Origin: Massilia mucilaginosa
GTDB taxonomy: Bacteria > Pseudomonadota > Gammaproteobacteria > Burkholderiales > Burkholderiaceae_D
Length of the DNA: 64,000 bases
Assembly: GCF_011682145.1 (NCBI RefSeq)
Contig: NZ_WHJH01000004.1
Location: 219,976-283,975, forward strand
Direction: 5' to 3'
The notes beneath the pieces are model-generated. The model ran no database searches. It was not told the origin of the DNA and saw nothing but the letters and a program-made list of their open reading frames with translations. The position numbers and the translations under genes were made by a program. Shown piece after piece: positions 35,164 to 43,994 of this stretch. The stretch's first letter is position 1; each line of letters begins with the position of its first letter.

Positions 35164-35329
35164 TGCCGCTCGCCCCCGCCGAGGACCGCCCTGGCGCGGG
35201 GCGACCAGCCTTCCACCGCACTTCGCAAGCGAGCTGCGCCACCTTGCTGGCGCACGCACCACCGCTGTCCACCCCGCTAAAGCCGTACACGCGCGTTCCC
35301 GGCGCCGCCCGTGGCGCCGCGAGCGTGAT

Positions 35330-36496
35330 TTACTGCGCGCGCAGCAGATACGGCGACAGCGTCACCGTCGCATTGTTGGCGGCGCCGCGATGGTTGTCGT
35401 AGGTGCGGCCACGTTCGATGGTGTAGAACGAGTCGACGTAGTCGTCATCGTTGCTGAACCAGCCGGCCGGCATGGCTTGCAGGATCGCCGTGGCGACCTG
35501 GCCGATGACGGCGTACGAGGGTGCGAACACGCCGAGGATGGCGCTCACGCTTTGTCCCAGGGCCACCGCCAGGTCCTTGTAGTTGGTGTTGTCGTCATGT
35601 TCGAACAGCTGGATGTTGGCTGCGCCGTAGCGGTAGCTGCTCCAGAAGACCATGATCTGGTTCGGCGTGTAGCTGGTGCCGGCGTAGTCGAGGTAGGGCA
35701 TGTCGACCACGCTCAGTTCCGCCTTGGCCTGGTCGGGCTGTACCCCGGAGACGATGGCGAAGACTTCGGCCGGCCCCGAGACCCAGGTTTCCTGGCTGTT
35801 GGCGAGGCTGACCCGGTCCAGGCGCGTGGTGTCGATGTCGGCCGCGGCCACGCTGGCTTTGGCCATGGGCGCGACCGATTGCAGGCCGGCTGCGCGCAGG
35901 CTGCGGTTAACGTAGGCCAGCCCGGCGCGCATGTCTTCGCGCGCGTTGATGCCGACGATCAGCACCGGCATTGCCGGCGGCGTGCGCGCGTCGAGCAGCT
36001 GCACCTGGCCCAGATGGTCGAATGCCTCGACGTCGCTCCATTCGGCGCGTTTGCCGGCGGGCGCATAGGCGACCAGCAGGCCGCTCATGTCGCGCGGCGC
36101 CTCGGCTCCCGGCGGCAGGTAGAGGCGCACTTCGAGCAGGTTTTTGGCATCGCGCGCGATGGCTTTGTGCTCGCGCACGCGCTGGTCCAGGAAGCGCAGT
36201 TTATCGGCGCTGGCCCTGGTCTGCGCATCCGGCTGGCGCACGTCGTCGAGCAGGGTAGTGAGCATGACCGCCTTGTCGTCGCCGGCGAGGCGCCGGTCCA
36301 GCGCTGTTGCGAACTGCGGGTTGGCCAGCATGCGCGCCACGTTCCAGGCGCTGTAACGCTTGGCCTGGTCGACCAGCGTGGTGTGGCCGCCGCGTGGTTC
36401 CTGGTACTGCGCGCTCAAGCGGTCCGCCGCGCCCGCGCCGCCGATCGCGCCGCCCGCCAATACGATGCCGAGTAATGCTTTTTGAATGAACTGCAT
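35330..36496 (-). CDS. Exported protein of unknown function (possibly DUF3103)
   Basis: The 388-aa protein has a signal peptide (MQFIQKALLGIVLAGGAIGGAGA). The middle contains LLEVRLYLPPGAEAPRDMSGLLVAYAPAGKRAEWSDVEAFD and VLIVGINAREDM. Later come ETWVSGPAEVFAIVSGVQPDQAKAELSVVDMPYLDYAGTSYTPNQIMVFWSSY and a hydrophobic glycine/alanine stretch (DLAVALGQSVSAILGVFAPSYAVIGQVATAILQ). These resemble DUF3103, but I am not certain of the family. It is probably periplasmic or secreted. It stands between hom and the TctE-like kinase without operon partners. Confidence 0.7.
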   Translation of the reverse strand: MQFIQKALLGIVLAGGAIGGAGAADRLSAQYQEPRGGHTTLVDQAKRYSAWNVARMLANPQFATALDRRLAGDDKAVMLTTLLDDVRQPDAQTRASADKLRFLDQRVREHKAIARDAKNLLEVRLYLPPGAEAPRDMSGLLVAYAPAGKRAEWSDVEAFDHLGQVQLLDARTPPAMPVLIVGINAREDMRAGLAYVNRSLRAAGLQSVAPMAKASVAAADIDTTRLDRVSLANSQETWVSGPAEVFAIVSGVQPDQAKAELSVVDMPYLDYAGTSYTPNQIMVFWSSYRYGAANIQLFEHDDNTNYKDLAVALGQSVSAILGVFAPSYAVIGQVATAILQAMPAGWFSNDDDYVDSFYTIERGRTYDNHRGAANNATVTLSPYLLRAQ

Positions 36497-36610
36497 GCCT
36501 GCTCTCCGTTTCTTGTTGTTGAGATGTGCTGTAAATACAGCGCTATCAACATTAGCACCGGGGGCGCCGGCTGACTGGCAGTTTTACGTGTCTGTATTGA
36601 ATCCGCAATC

Positions 36611-38059
36611 TTATGCGGCCGAATTGAAGCGAATTGTGATCTTCAGCCCCGGCCCCGCGCTGGCGCCGGCCAGGCTCACGTCGGCGCGATGCAGGCTCGC
36701 GACTTCGCGCACGATGGCCAGGCCCAGGCCAGTGCCGCCAGGGTTGGTCTCGAGCGCGCCCGACGACCGGTAAAACGGGGTGAACACTTTTTCATGCTCG
36801 TCGTCGGCAATGCCGCAGCCGCTATCCTCCACATCGAGTTGCACTTTGGCGCCATCGACCCTGACCCGCAGCGCCACCTTGCCGCCCGCCGGGGTGTAGC
36901 GGATCGCATTGTCGACCAGGTTGGTCACCAGTTCATGCAGCATCAGCTCCTGGCCGTCGACCCGCGCTTCTTCAAACGCGTCGAGCGAGAGGTCGATCCG
37001 CTTTTGCACGGCCGGCAGCGCCATCTCCAGCCCGACCTGGCGCACGATGGCGGTCAGCGAGACCGGCGCCATGCCGGCCGCTTCGCTGCCATGCTCCACG
37101 CGCGCCAGGGTGAGCAGGCGGTTGGCCAGGTGCACGGTGGCGTCGGTGGTGGCCGCGATCGACTTGACGATCTCGCGCATCGCCGCCGCGTCGTTTTCGC
37201 GCAGCGCCAGTTCGGCCTGCGTCTTGAGCACGGTGAGCGGGGTGCGCAACTGGTGCGAGGCGTCGGCGATGAAGCGGCGCTGGCTGGCGATCAGGTTGTG
37301 CATGCGCGACATGGTGCCGTTCATGGCCGCCACCAGCGGGCGCACTTCCTTGTGCACCAGCGCCTGGTCGACGTCCGACAGGTCGTTCAGGGCGCGGTTT
37401 TCGACTTCGATCTTCAGCCGCATCAGGGGCCGCAGCACCAGCCGCACGGCGAACCACACCAGCGAGGCGACCGCCAGCACCATCACGGCCTGGCGCAGCA
37501 GCGTATCGAACAGGATCTTGCGCGACAGGCCGCGCCGCGCGTCGAGCGTTTCGCCGACCTGGATCAGGGCGATGCCGCGCATCGAATCGTCGTACACCGG
37601 CTGCAGCAGGGCGGCGATGCGGACCTGTTCGCCGTTGTAGTCGGCGTGGTAGAAGCGCACCAGCGCCGGATAGGCTTCCGAACGGGGCACGTTGGCCGGC
37701 ACCGGCGGCAGGTCGTCGAAGCCGGAGACGGTTTCGCCATCGATGCCGCTCACTTTGTAGTAGATGCGCCCCAAGGTATCGGTTTCGAACGAGTCGAGCG
37801 CCACGTAAGGCACGTCGGCCACCACCTTGCCTTCCTTGATGGCGACCCGCTCGGCCAGCGCGCGGGTGGACGCCAGCAGCGAGCGGTCGTACGCCAGGTC
37901 GGCCGCGTCGAGCGCGTTGTCGTACACCGAGACCGCGTTCAGGGCCACCAGCAGCACCAGCGGGATGAGGAGCCAGCGCAGCAACTGGCTGCGCAGGCTG
38001 CCCAGCGGCGCGGCGCCGATCCGGCGGCGCAGGGTGGCGTACAGCGGCGTCATGGTCAT
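36611..38059 (-). CDS. TctE-like sensor histidine kinase
   Basis: The 482-aa kinase has two membrane helices (~28-48 and ~190-212) enclosing a 2CSK_N-type periplasmic sensor. HAMP-like sequence follows, then HisKA with the phospho-acceptor His in RRFIADASHQLRTPLTVLKTQ (~270) and a HATPase domain with LVTNLVDNAIRYTPAGG and GGTGLGLAIV. It pairs with the response regulator gene 9 bp upstream (stop 38069, start 38059). TctE kinases sense tricarboxylates or related organic acids in the periplasm; the actual ligand here is unknown. Confidence 0.92.
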   Translation of the reverse strand: MTMTPLYATLRRRIGAAPLGSLRSQLLRWLLIPLVLLVALNAVSVYDNALDAADLAYDRSLLASTRALAERVAIKEGKVVADVPYVALDSFETDTLGRIYYKVSGIDGETVSGFDDLPPVPANVPRSEAYPALVRFYHADYNGEQVRIAALLQPVYDDSMRGIALIQVGETLDARRGLSRKILFDTLLRQAVMVLAVASLVWFAVRLVLRPLMRLKIEVENRALNDLSDVDQALVHKEVRPLVAAMNGTMSRMHNLIASQRRFIADASHQLRTPLTVLKTQAELALRENDAAAMREIVKSIAATTDATVHLANRLLTLARVEHGSEAAGMAPVSLTAIVRQVGLEMALPAVQKRIDLSLDAFEEARVDGQELMLHELVTNLVDNAIRYTPAGGKVALRVRVDGAKVQLDVEDSGCGIADDEHEKVFTPFYRSSGALETNPGGTGLGLAIVREVASLHRADVSLAGASAGPGLKITIRFNSAA

Positions 38060-38068
38060 GGCGCGCTG

Positions 38069-38764
38069 TCAGCCTGGATGATCGCGCGGCTGCAACAGGT
38101 AGCCGATGCCGCGCAGGGTGGTGATCGCCGCCGCGCCCTCCTGGACGCGTTCGAGCTTCTTGCGCACGCGGTGGATATACAGCTCGATGGCGTCGAGGTT
38201 GGCGTCGTCCTCCAGCGCGAAGACTTCATCGAACAGCTTTTCCTTCGATACCGCGCGTCCGGGGCGGGTGATCAGCGCTTCGAGCACCGCATGTTCGCGC
38301 GGCGTGAGCGCCAGCGCCGCGCCGCCGTACGCGAACATGCGCGTATTGGTGTCGAAACTGAGCGCGCCGCACTGGTGCACCAGGGCTTCGCTACCCTGGC
38401 TGCGGCGCAGCAGCGCCTTGACGCGCGCTTCGAGTTCGGCCAGTTCGAACGGCTTGGACAGGTAGTCGTCGGCGCCCAGGTTCAGGCCCTGGACCCGCTC
38501 TTCCAGGCCGCCGCGCGCGGTGAGGATCATGACTGGGGTCTTGGCGCGCGCGCCGCCACGGGCGCGCAGGCGGCGTAGCACGTCGAGGCCGTCCATCTTC
38601 GGCAGGGTCAGGTCGAGGATGACGAGCGCGTAGTCCTGCGTGTGCAGCAGGGCGTCGGCGTCGGCGCCGTTGGCGGCGCATTCGACGGTCAGGTGGGCGT
38701 CGCGCAGGGCCTTGGAAAGCCAGTGCGACAGTTCGATGTGGTCTTCGACGAGGAGTATGCGCAT
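38069..38764 (-). CDS. OmpR-family response regulator (TctD-like)
   Basis: The 231-aa protein has a receiver (1-115) with the acidic pocket LVEDH, phospho-acceptor Asp in ALVILDLTLPKMDG (~51) and Lys in SKPFEL (~101). A winged-helix Trans_reg_C domain follows (~130-225: LTPREHAVLEALITRPGRAVSKEKLFDEVF...YIHRVRKKLE). It is divergent from the porin by 144 bp and in an operon with the kinase. The porin, TctC and ABC genes are the obvious targets. Confidence 0.93.
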   Translation of the reverse strand: MRILLVEDHIELSHWLSKALRDAHLTVECAANGADADALLHTQDYALVILDLTLPKMDGLDVLRRLRARGGARAKTPVMILTARGGLEERVQGLNLGADDYLSKPFELAELEARVKALLRRSQGSEALVHQCGALSFDTNTRMFAYGGAALALTPREHAVLEALITRPGRAVSKEKLFDEVFALEDDANLDAIELYIHRVRKKLERVQEGAAAITTLRGIGYLLQPRDHPG

Positions 38765-38908
38765 GCGGGCAGTGTAGCCCCAAGCGCGCAAAAATGCCCG
38801 GGCTGTGTGGTCTGTGGGGTACATGCGCTCACTGAAAGCCAATTGAAAGGATGGCGAACATATAGTGGCTCCAGTACCACATAAAACATAAAAACTCAGG
38901 AGACAAGA

Positions 38909-39985
38909 ATGAAACCATCCGTGCTTACGCTCGCGCTGGCGGCCGCCCTGCCGGCCGCTTTGGCGATATCGAGTGCCGCCCAGGCCCAGTCCAGCGTGCA
39001 GATTTATGGCCTGATCGACGCCGGCGTCGACTACACCACCAATACCAACGCCGCCGGCGACAATGCCACCCGCGTCATCTCGGGCGGTAAAAACACCTCG
39101 CGCTGGGGCCTGCGCGGCACCGAAGACCTGGGCGGCGGCCTGAAAGCCGTGTTCGGGCTGGAAGGCGGCATCCTGATGGATACCGGCGGCGCCGACGGCG
39201 CCCTGTTCAAGCGCCAGGCCTACGTGGGCCTGGACGGCAGCTTCGGGCGCGTGGTGATCGGGCGCTCGTTTACCACCACCTACGACTTCGTGATCCTGTT
39301 CGACCCGCTCGGCTACGCGCCGAACTACTCGTGGGCCACCTCGTCGAACGCCACCGGTTCGTCCAAATACGGCATGACGACCGCTTTCGACAACCTGGTC
39401 AAATACTCCGGCAAGACGGGCGACTTCAAATACGGCGCCAGCATCGGCGTGGGCGAGCAGGCGGGCAGCAGTGCCGACAGCCGCAAATATTCGGTGGCCA
39501 GCTCCTGGACCCGCGGCAGCTTCGCGGCGATGGCGGCCTACGAGCAAATCAACGCCAATACCCTGGCCGGGACCGGCCGGCGCGACCAGACCACGGCCTT
39601 CCATGCGGCGCTCGATTACAAGACCGCGGCGATGCGCCTGACCGCCGGTGCGCGCGACTACACGCTGGAAGCGGCCAAGGCGGCCACGCCCGACGTGCGC
39701 GCCACCACCTGGTGGGGCGGCGCGAGCTGGTACGCCACGCCGGCGGTGACCCTGACTGGCGCGGTGTATTACGTGGACGTCAAGAACGTGGCCGCCAATG
39801 CCGACGCCGATCCGATCATGTACGTGGCGCGCGGCATGTATGCGCTGTCCAAGCGCACCGACCTGTATGTGGCCGCAGCCTACGCCAAGGCCGACAACGG
39901 CAAGCTGGTGGGACTGTCGCGCGACGACGCCGGTTTCGGCACGACCCAAAAGGGGCTCACGGCCGGTATCCAGCATCGCTTTTGA
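38909..39985 (+). CDS. Gram-negative porin (Porin_4/OmpC-type)
   Basis: The 358-aa protein has a signal peptide (MKPSVLTLALAAALPAALAISSAAQAQ) and a mature start SSVQIYGLIDAGVDYTTN, the hallmark of betaproteobacterial trimeric porins. RWGLRGTEDLGGGLKAVFGLEGG and the terminal phenylalanine (GLTAGIQHRF) match the family. It lets anions or small organic acids cross the outer membrane. It is the first gene of the + strand transport cluster and opposes the TctDE-like pair. RBS: AGGAGA. Confidence 0.94.
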   Translation: MKPSVLTLALAAALPAALAISSAAQAQSSVQIYGLIDAGVDYTTNTNAAGDNATRVISGGKNTSRWGLRGTEDLGGGLKAVFGLEGGILMDTGGADGALFKRQAYVGLDGSFGRVVIGRSFTTTYDFVILFDPLGYAPNYSWATSSNATGSSKYGMTTAFDNLVKYSGKTGDFKYGASIGVGEQAGSSADSRKYSVASSWTRGSFAAMAAYEQINANTLAGTGRRDQTTAFHAALDYKTAAMRLTAGARDYTLEAAKAATPDVRATTWWGGASWYATPAVTLTGAVYYVDVKNVAANADADPIMYVARGMYALSKRTDLYVAAAYAKADNGKLVGLSRDDAGFGTTQKGLTAGIQHRF

Positions 39986-40079
39986 TACATCTGCTGATAC
40001 CGCTTCCGATGCATTTCGCATGACTGGCGGGGCTATCATGCTTGTTCGATCGCCGCGCCCGACCAGAGAAGCCACCGCC

Positions 40080-41024
40080 ATGAAAATCCTGTTTTCCACC
40101 TTGATTGCCTGCGCTAGCGTGCATGCCGCCGCCGCCGAATGCATCGTGCCGTCCAAGCCGGGCGGCGCGATGGACCTGACCTGCAAGCTGGCGCGCGAAG
40201 GGCTCAAGGGCGACGCCAGTGCGCCGGCGCTGCGCCTGTCGTACCTGCCGGGCGGGATCGGCGCGGTGGCCTGGCACACCATGGCGGCCCAGCGCGGCAG
40301 CGAGAAAGATACGCTGGTCGCGTTCTCGGGCGGCTCGCTGCTCAATCTGGCGCAGGGCAAGTTCGGCAAGGCCAGCGAGAACGACGTGCGCTGGGTGGCC
40401 GCCCTGGGCGCCGACTACGGGATGATCGCGGTGCGCTCCGATTCGGCCTTCCGCAACCTGGCCGACCTGCTGGACGCCTTGCGGCGGGCGCCGGAAAAGG
40501 TGCTGATCGGGGTGTCCGGCACGATCGGCAGCCAGGACTGGATGAAGATGGCGCTGCTGGCCAAACGCGCCGGGATCGATCCGAAGGTGCTGCGTTTCGT
40601 GGCGCTGGAAGGCGGCGGCGAGGCCTTCACCGCGATGCATGCGAACCATGTGCAGGTGGTGTCGGGCGACGCCTCGGAAGCGAGCCTGTACTCGGGCGCC
40701 GGCAAGGTGCGGGTGCTGGCGGTGCTGTCGGAACAGCGCTTGTCGGGCGTGCTGGCGCAGGCGCCGACCGCGCGCGAGCAGGGCGTGGACGTGGTGTGGC
40801 CGATCATCCGCGGCGTGTGGATGGGACCCAAGGTGGCCGATAGCGAGTACCAGCGCTGGGTGGCCAGTTTCGAGCGCATGACGGCCAGTCCCGATTTCGA
40901 CAGGCTGCGTTCGGCGCACGGGTTGTATCCGTTCACGCTGACCGGCCAGGCGCTGACCGATTACATTCACAAGGCTGTCGCCGACTACAACCGGCAGGCC
41001 AGGCAATTCAAATTGATTCGCTAA
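40080..41024 (+). CDS. TctC/Bug-family solute-binding protein
   Basis: This 314-aa periplasmic receptor has the signal peptide MKILFSTLIACASVHAAAA and a first domain with ECIVPSKPGGAMDLTCKLAREGLK, the Bug ligand-binding loop. It also has LRLSYLPGGIGAVAWHTMAA, GVSGTIGSQDWMKMALLA and WPIIRGVWMGPKV. Bug proteins bind carboxylates via two loops. No TctA/TctB membrane permease is present, so it may act as an orphan receptor that reports to the TctE-like kinase. The CDS ends 26 bp before the ABC receptor gene. Confidence 0.85.
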   Translation: MKILFSTLIACASVHAAAAECIVPSKPGGAMDLTCKLAREGLKGDASAPALRLSYLPGGIGAVAWHTMAAQRGSEKDTLVAFSGGSLLNLAQGKFGKASENDVRWVAALGADYGMIAVRSDSAFRNLADLLDALRRAPEKVLIGVSGTIGSQDWMKMALLAKRAGIDPKVLRFVALEGGGEAFTAMHANHVQVVSGDASEASLYSGAGKVRVLAVLSEQRLSGVLAQAPTAREQGVDVVWPIIRGVWMGPKVADSEYQRWVASFERMTASPDFDRLRSAHGLYPFTLTGQALTDYIHKAVADYNRQARQFKLIR

Positions 41025-41050
41025 AAACACAACAACAATCTGGAGACAGC

Positions 41051-42142
41051 ATGACTATCAAACGATCCCTTATCTGCGCAGGCATTGCGCTCATCTTCGC
41101 CGGCAGCGCCCTGGCACAGGTCCCGGCGGGCTACCCGGCAGATTACCAGAAGATCATCGACGGCGCCAAGAAAGAGGCCAAGCTGGTGATCTACTCGGCC
41201 ACCGACAGCAAGGCAGCGCAGCCGCTGATCAAGGACTTCAACGCGTTGTATCCCGGCGTGAAGGTCGAATACAGCGACATGAATTCGACCGAAGTGTACA
41301 ACCGCTTCATTTCGGAAGCGGCGGCCGGCGGCAACACGGCCGACGTGGTCTGGTCGTCGGCGATGGACCTGCAGATGCGCCTTGCGTCCGAGGGCAATGC
41401 GCTCAAGTACCGGTCGCAGGAAGCGGGCAAGCTGCCGGCATGGGCGGTGTGGAACGACAGCGCCTACGGCACCACCTTCGAGCCGGCGGCCATCGTCTAT
41501 AACAAGCGTATCCTGACCGGTAACGAAATACCGAGGACGCACGCCGCCTTTGCCGCCATCATCAAGACGGAAAAATTCCGCGACAAGGTCACCACTTACG
41601 ACATCGAAAAATCGGGCGTGGGCTTCATGTTCATGACCGCCGATGCGCGCGAGAACCCGCAGTTCGGCGAGCTGCAAAACGCGTTCGGAGCGGCCAAGGT
41701 GCGCGTGCAGTCGTCCACCGGCACCATGCTCGAACGGATCTCGTCGGGCGAAAACCTGATCGGCTACAACGTGCTCGGCTCCTACGCGCTGGTGCGCGCC
41801 AAGAGCGATCCGTCGCTGGGCGTGGTGCTGCCGGCCGATTACACCCTGATCATGTCGCGCGTCCAGTTCATCAACAAGGCCGCCAGGAATCCGAACGCGG
41901 CCAAGCTTTGGATGGATTACCTGCTGTCGGTGCGCGGCCAGACCGTCATCGCCAACGAGTCGAAGCTGTTTGCGATCCGCGCCGACGTCACCGGCGAAAC
42001 CACCTCGGCGGAACTGATCAAGATCATCGGCGAAAAGAACGTCAAGCCGATTCCGGTGCACCCGTCGGTGCTCGAGTACCTGGCGCCGGCCAAGCGCATG
42101 GCCTTCCTGAAGCAGTGGAAAGACACCGCAGGGAAGAAGTAA
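41051..42142 (+). CDS. ABC transporter substrate-binding protein (Fe(III)/AfuA-type)
   Basis: The 363-aa protein has a signal peptide (MTIKRSLICAGIALIFAGSALA) and an SBP_bac fold with AKKEAKLVIYSATDSKAAQPLIKDFNALYPGVKVEY, NTADVVWSSAMDLQ and AARNPNAAKLWMDYLLS. The family covers Fe3+, 2-aminoethylphosphonate and phosphoglycerate receptors; the tyrosine cluster needed for Fe3+ is not obvious, so the substrate is open. The permease and ATPase genes follow. GGAGAC precedes the ATG. Confidence 0.88.
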   Translation: MTIKRSLICAGIALIFAGSALAQVPAGYPADYQKIIDGAKKEAKLVIYSATDSKAAQPLIKDFNALYPGVKVEYSDMNSTEVYNRFISEAAAGGNTADVVWSSAMDLQMRLASEGNALKYRSQEAGKLPAWAVWNDSAYGTTFEPAAIVYNKRILTGNEIPRTHAAFAAIIKTEKFRDKVTTYDIEKSGVGFMFMTADARENPQFGELQNAFGAAKVRVQSSTGTMLERISSGENLIGYNVLGSYALVRAKSDPSLGVVLPADYTLIMSRVQFINKAARNPNAAKLWMDYLLSVRGQTVIANESKLFAIRADVTGETTSAELIKIIGEKNVKPIPVHPSVLEYLAPAKRMAFLKQWKDTAGKK

Positions 42143-42205
42143 ACCCAGTAATCGCCGGCACGGTGGGCCAGCGCCCGCCTCCCTCATCCCAAGATCGGAC
42201 CTGAC

Positions 42206-43972
42206 ATGACCACCTTATCATTGCGGGCCACGCGGCTTAACTGGCCGCGCGGCCTGGTGGTGACGCTCGCCTGCGTCGCCATCTTCCTGCCGCTGTATTT
42301 GATTTTTTACCAGAGCTTTTTGTCGGCGCCATTCTTCATGCCCGAAAAAACCCTGGGCTTCGAAGCGTACGCCTTCATTTTCGACGACCCGGACTTTACC
42401 CAGGCCTTCAAGAACGGCGCGATCCTCGCCACGGGCCTGGCCGCCATCGCGGTGCCGCTGGGCGGCATGCTGGCCTTCCTGATGGTGCGCACCGACCTGC
42501 CGGGGCGCAGCTGGATCGCGCCGATGCTGCTGGTGCCGATTTTCGTCTCGCCCATGGTGATGGGCTTCGGCTACGTGGTGTCGATGGGGCCTGTCGGCTT
42601 CTATTCGGTGTGGGCCAAGCAGCTGCTCGGCTTCATCCCGTGGAATATCTATTCGTTTACCAGCATCGTCGTCATCGCCGGGCTGACCCACGTGCCGCAC
42701 GTATACCTGTACGCTTCCTCGGCCTTGAAGAGCCTGGGCTCGGACGTGGAAGAGGCGGCCCGCGTGGCCGGCGCCTCGCCGCTGCGCGTGATGATGAACG
42801 TGTCGCTGCCGATGATCATGCCGGCCCTGGCCTACGCCGGCGTGCTGGTGTTCTTCCTCGGCTTCGAAGTGTTCGGCCTGGTGCTGGTGCTGGGCGACCC
42901 GGAAGGCCACCTGGTGCTGGCCACCTACCTGTACAAGCTGACCAACAAGATGGGCACGCCCTCGTACCACCTGATGGCGGCGGTGGCGGTGTGCCTGGTG
43001 ATGGTGACCATGCCGCTGGTGATGATCCAGCGCTGGCTGCTCAAGTCGGCCAACAAGTACGTGTCGATCAAGGGCAAGGGCGCGCGCCAGAAGGCGATGC
43101 CGCTGGGCCGCTGGAAGTGGCTGGCGTTCGCGCTGCTGGCCGGCTGGCTGCTGGTGACGATCATCCTGCCGCTGTCGGGCATCGTGCTGCGCTCTTTTGT
43201 ACAGAACTGGGGCGAAGGCGTGGTGCTGTGGGATGTGCTGACCCTGCAGCACTTCCGCGACATCCTGGACCAGCATTCGCTGGTGCGCGGGATTATCAAC
43301 ACGGTGCTGATCGGCGTGATCGGCGGCGCTTTGGCGGTGGTGTGCTACACGGCCATCGCACTGGCGATGCACCGCAAGCCCGATGGCATTACCCGCATGC
43401 TCGATTACAGCGTGCTGGTGCCGCGCGCGGTGCCGGGCCTGCTGGCCGGCCTGTCGTTCCTGTGGGTGTTCCTGTTCGTGCCAAGCTGGCTCGATGGGAT
43501 GCTCAAGGCGAGCGGGTTCGGGCCGCTGCTGTGGCTCAGCGAGCATGCGATTCCGCTGCTGCGCGAAGTGCGCTCGACCATTTTCGCCCTGTGGCTGGCG
43601 TATTCGGTGGTGTGGCTGGCCTACGGCATGCGCCTGATTTCGGCCGCGCTGCTGCAGGTGGGGCCGGAACTGGAAGAGGCGGCGCGCGCGGTGGGGGCGA
43701 CCCGCGGCCAGGTCACGCGCGACGTGACGCTGCCGCTGATCAAATTCGGCATGCTGGGCGCCTGGCTGATGGTGTTCCTGATTTTCGAGCGCGAATATTC
43801 GACCGGGGTGTACCTGCTCACGCCGGGCACCGAAGTGATCGGGGCCATGCTGGTGTCGCTGTGGGCCGGCGGTTCGACCGACCTGGTGGCGGCACTCTCG
43901 TTCATCAATATCACGCTGGTGGCCATTGGCCTGGGCATTGCGCTGCGCTTCGGCGTCAAGCTGCATCAATAA
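42206..43972 (+). CDS. ABC transporter permease, duplicated (FbpB/AfuB-type)
   Basis: The 588-aa inner-membrane protein has about 12 helices in two homologous halves. Each half carries an EAA loop: EEAARVAGASPLRVMMNVSLPMIMPA in the first and EEAARAVGATRGQVTRDVTLPLIKFG in the second. These loops dock on the ATPase. Such fused permeases serve Fe3+ or phosphonate importers. It sits 63 bp after the receptor gene and 22 bp before the ATPase gene. Confidence 0.92.
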   Translation: MTTLSLRATRLNWPRGLVVTLACVAIFLPLYLIFYQSFLSAPFFMPEKTLGFEAYAFIFDDPDFTQAFKNGAILATGLAAIAVPLGGMLAFLMVRTDLPGRSWIAPMLLVPIFVSPMVMGFGYVVSMGPVGFYSVWAKQLLGFIPWNIYSFTSIVVIAGLTHVPHVYLYASSALKSLGSDVEEAARVAGASPLRVMMNVSLPMIMPALAYAGVLVFFLGFEVFGLVLVLGDPEGHLVLATYLYKLTNKMGTPSYHLMAAVAVCLVMVTMPLVMIQRWLLKSANKYVSIKGKGARQKAMPLGRWKWLAFALLAGWLLVTIILPLSGIVLRSFVQNWGEGVVLWDVLTLQHFRDILDQHSLVRGIINTVLIGVIGGALAVVCYTAIALAMHRKPDGITRMLDYSVLVPRAVPGLLAGLSFLWVFLFVPSWLDGMLKASGFGPLLWLSEHAIPLLREVRSTIFALWLAYSVVWLAYGMRLISAALLQVGPELEEAARAVGATRGQVTRDVTLPLIKFGMLGAWLMVFLIFEREYSTGVYLLTPGTEVIGAMLVSLWAGGSTDLVAALSFINITLVAIGLGIALRFGVKLHQ

Positions 43973-43994
43973 AATATCTAGAACGGAAATCATC

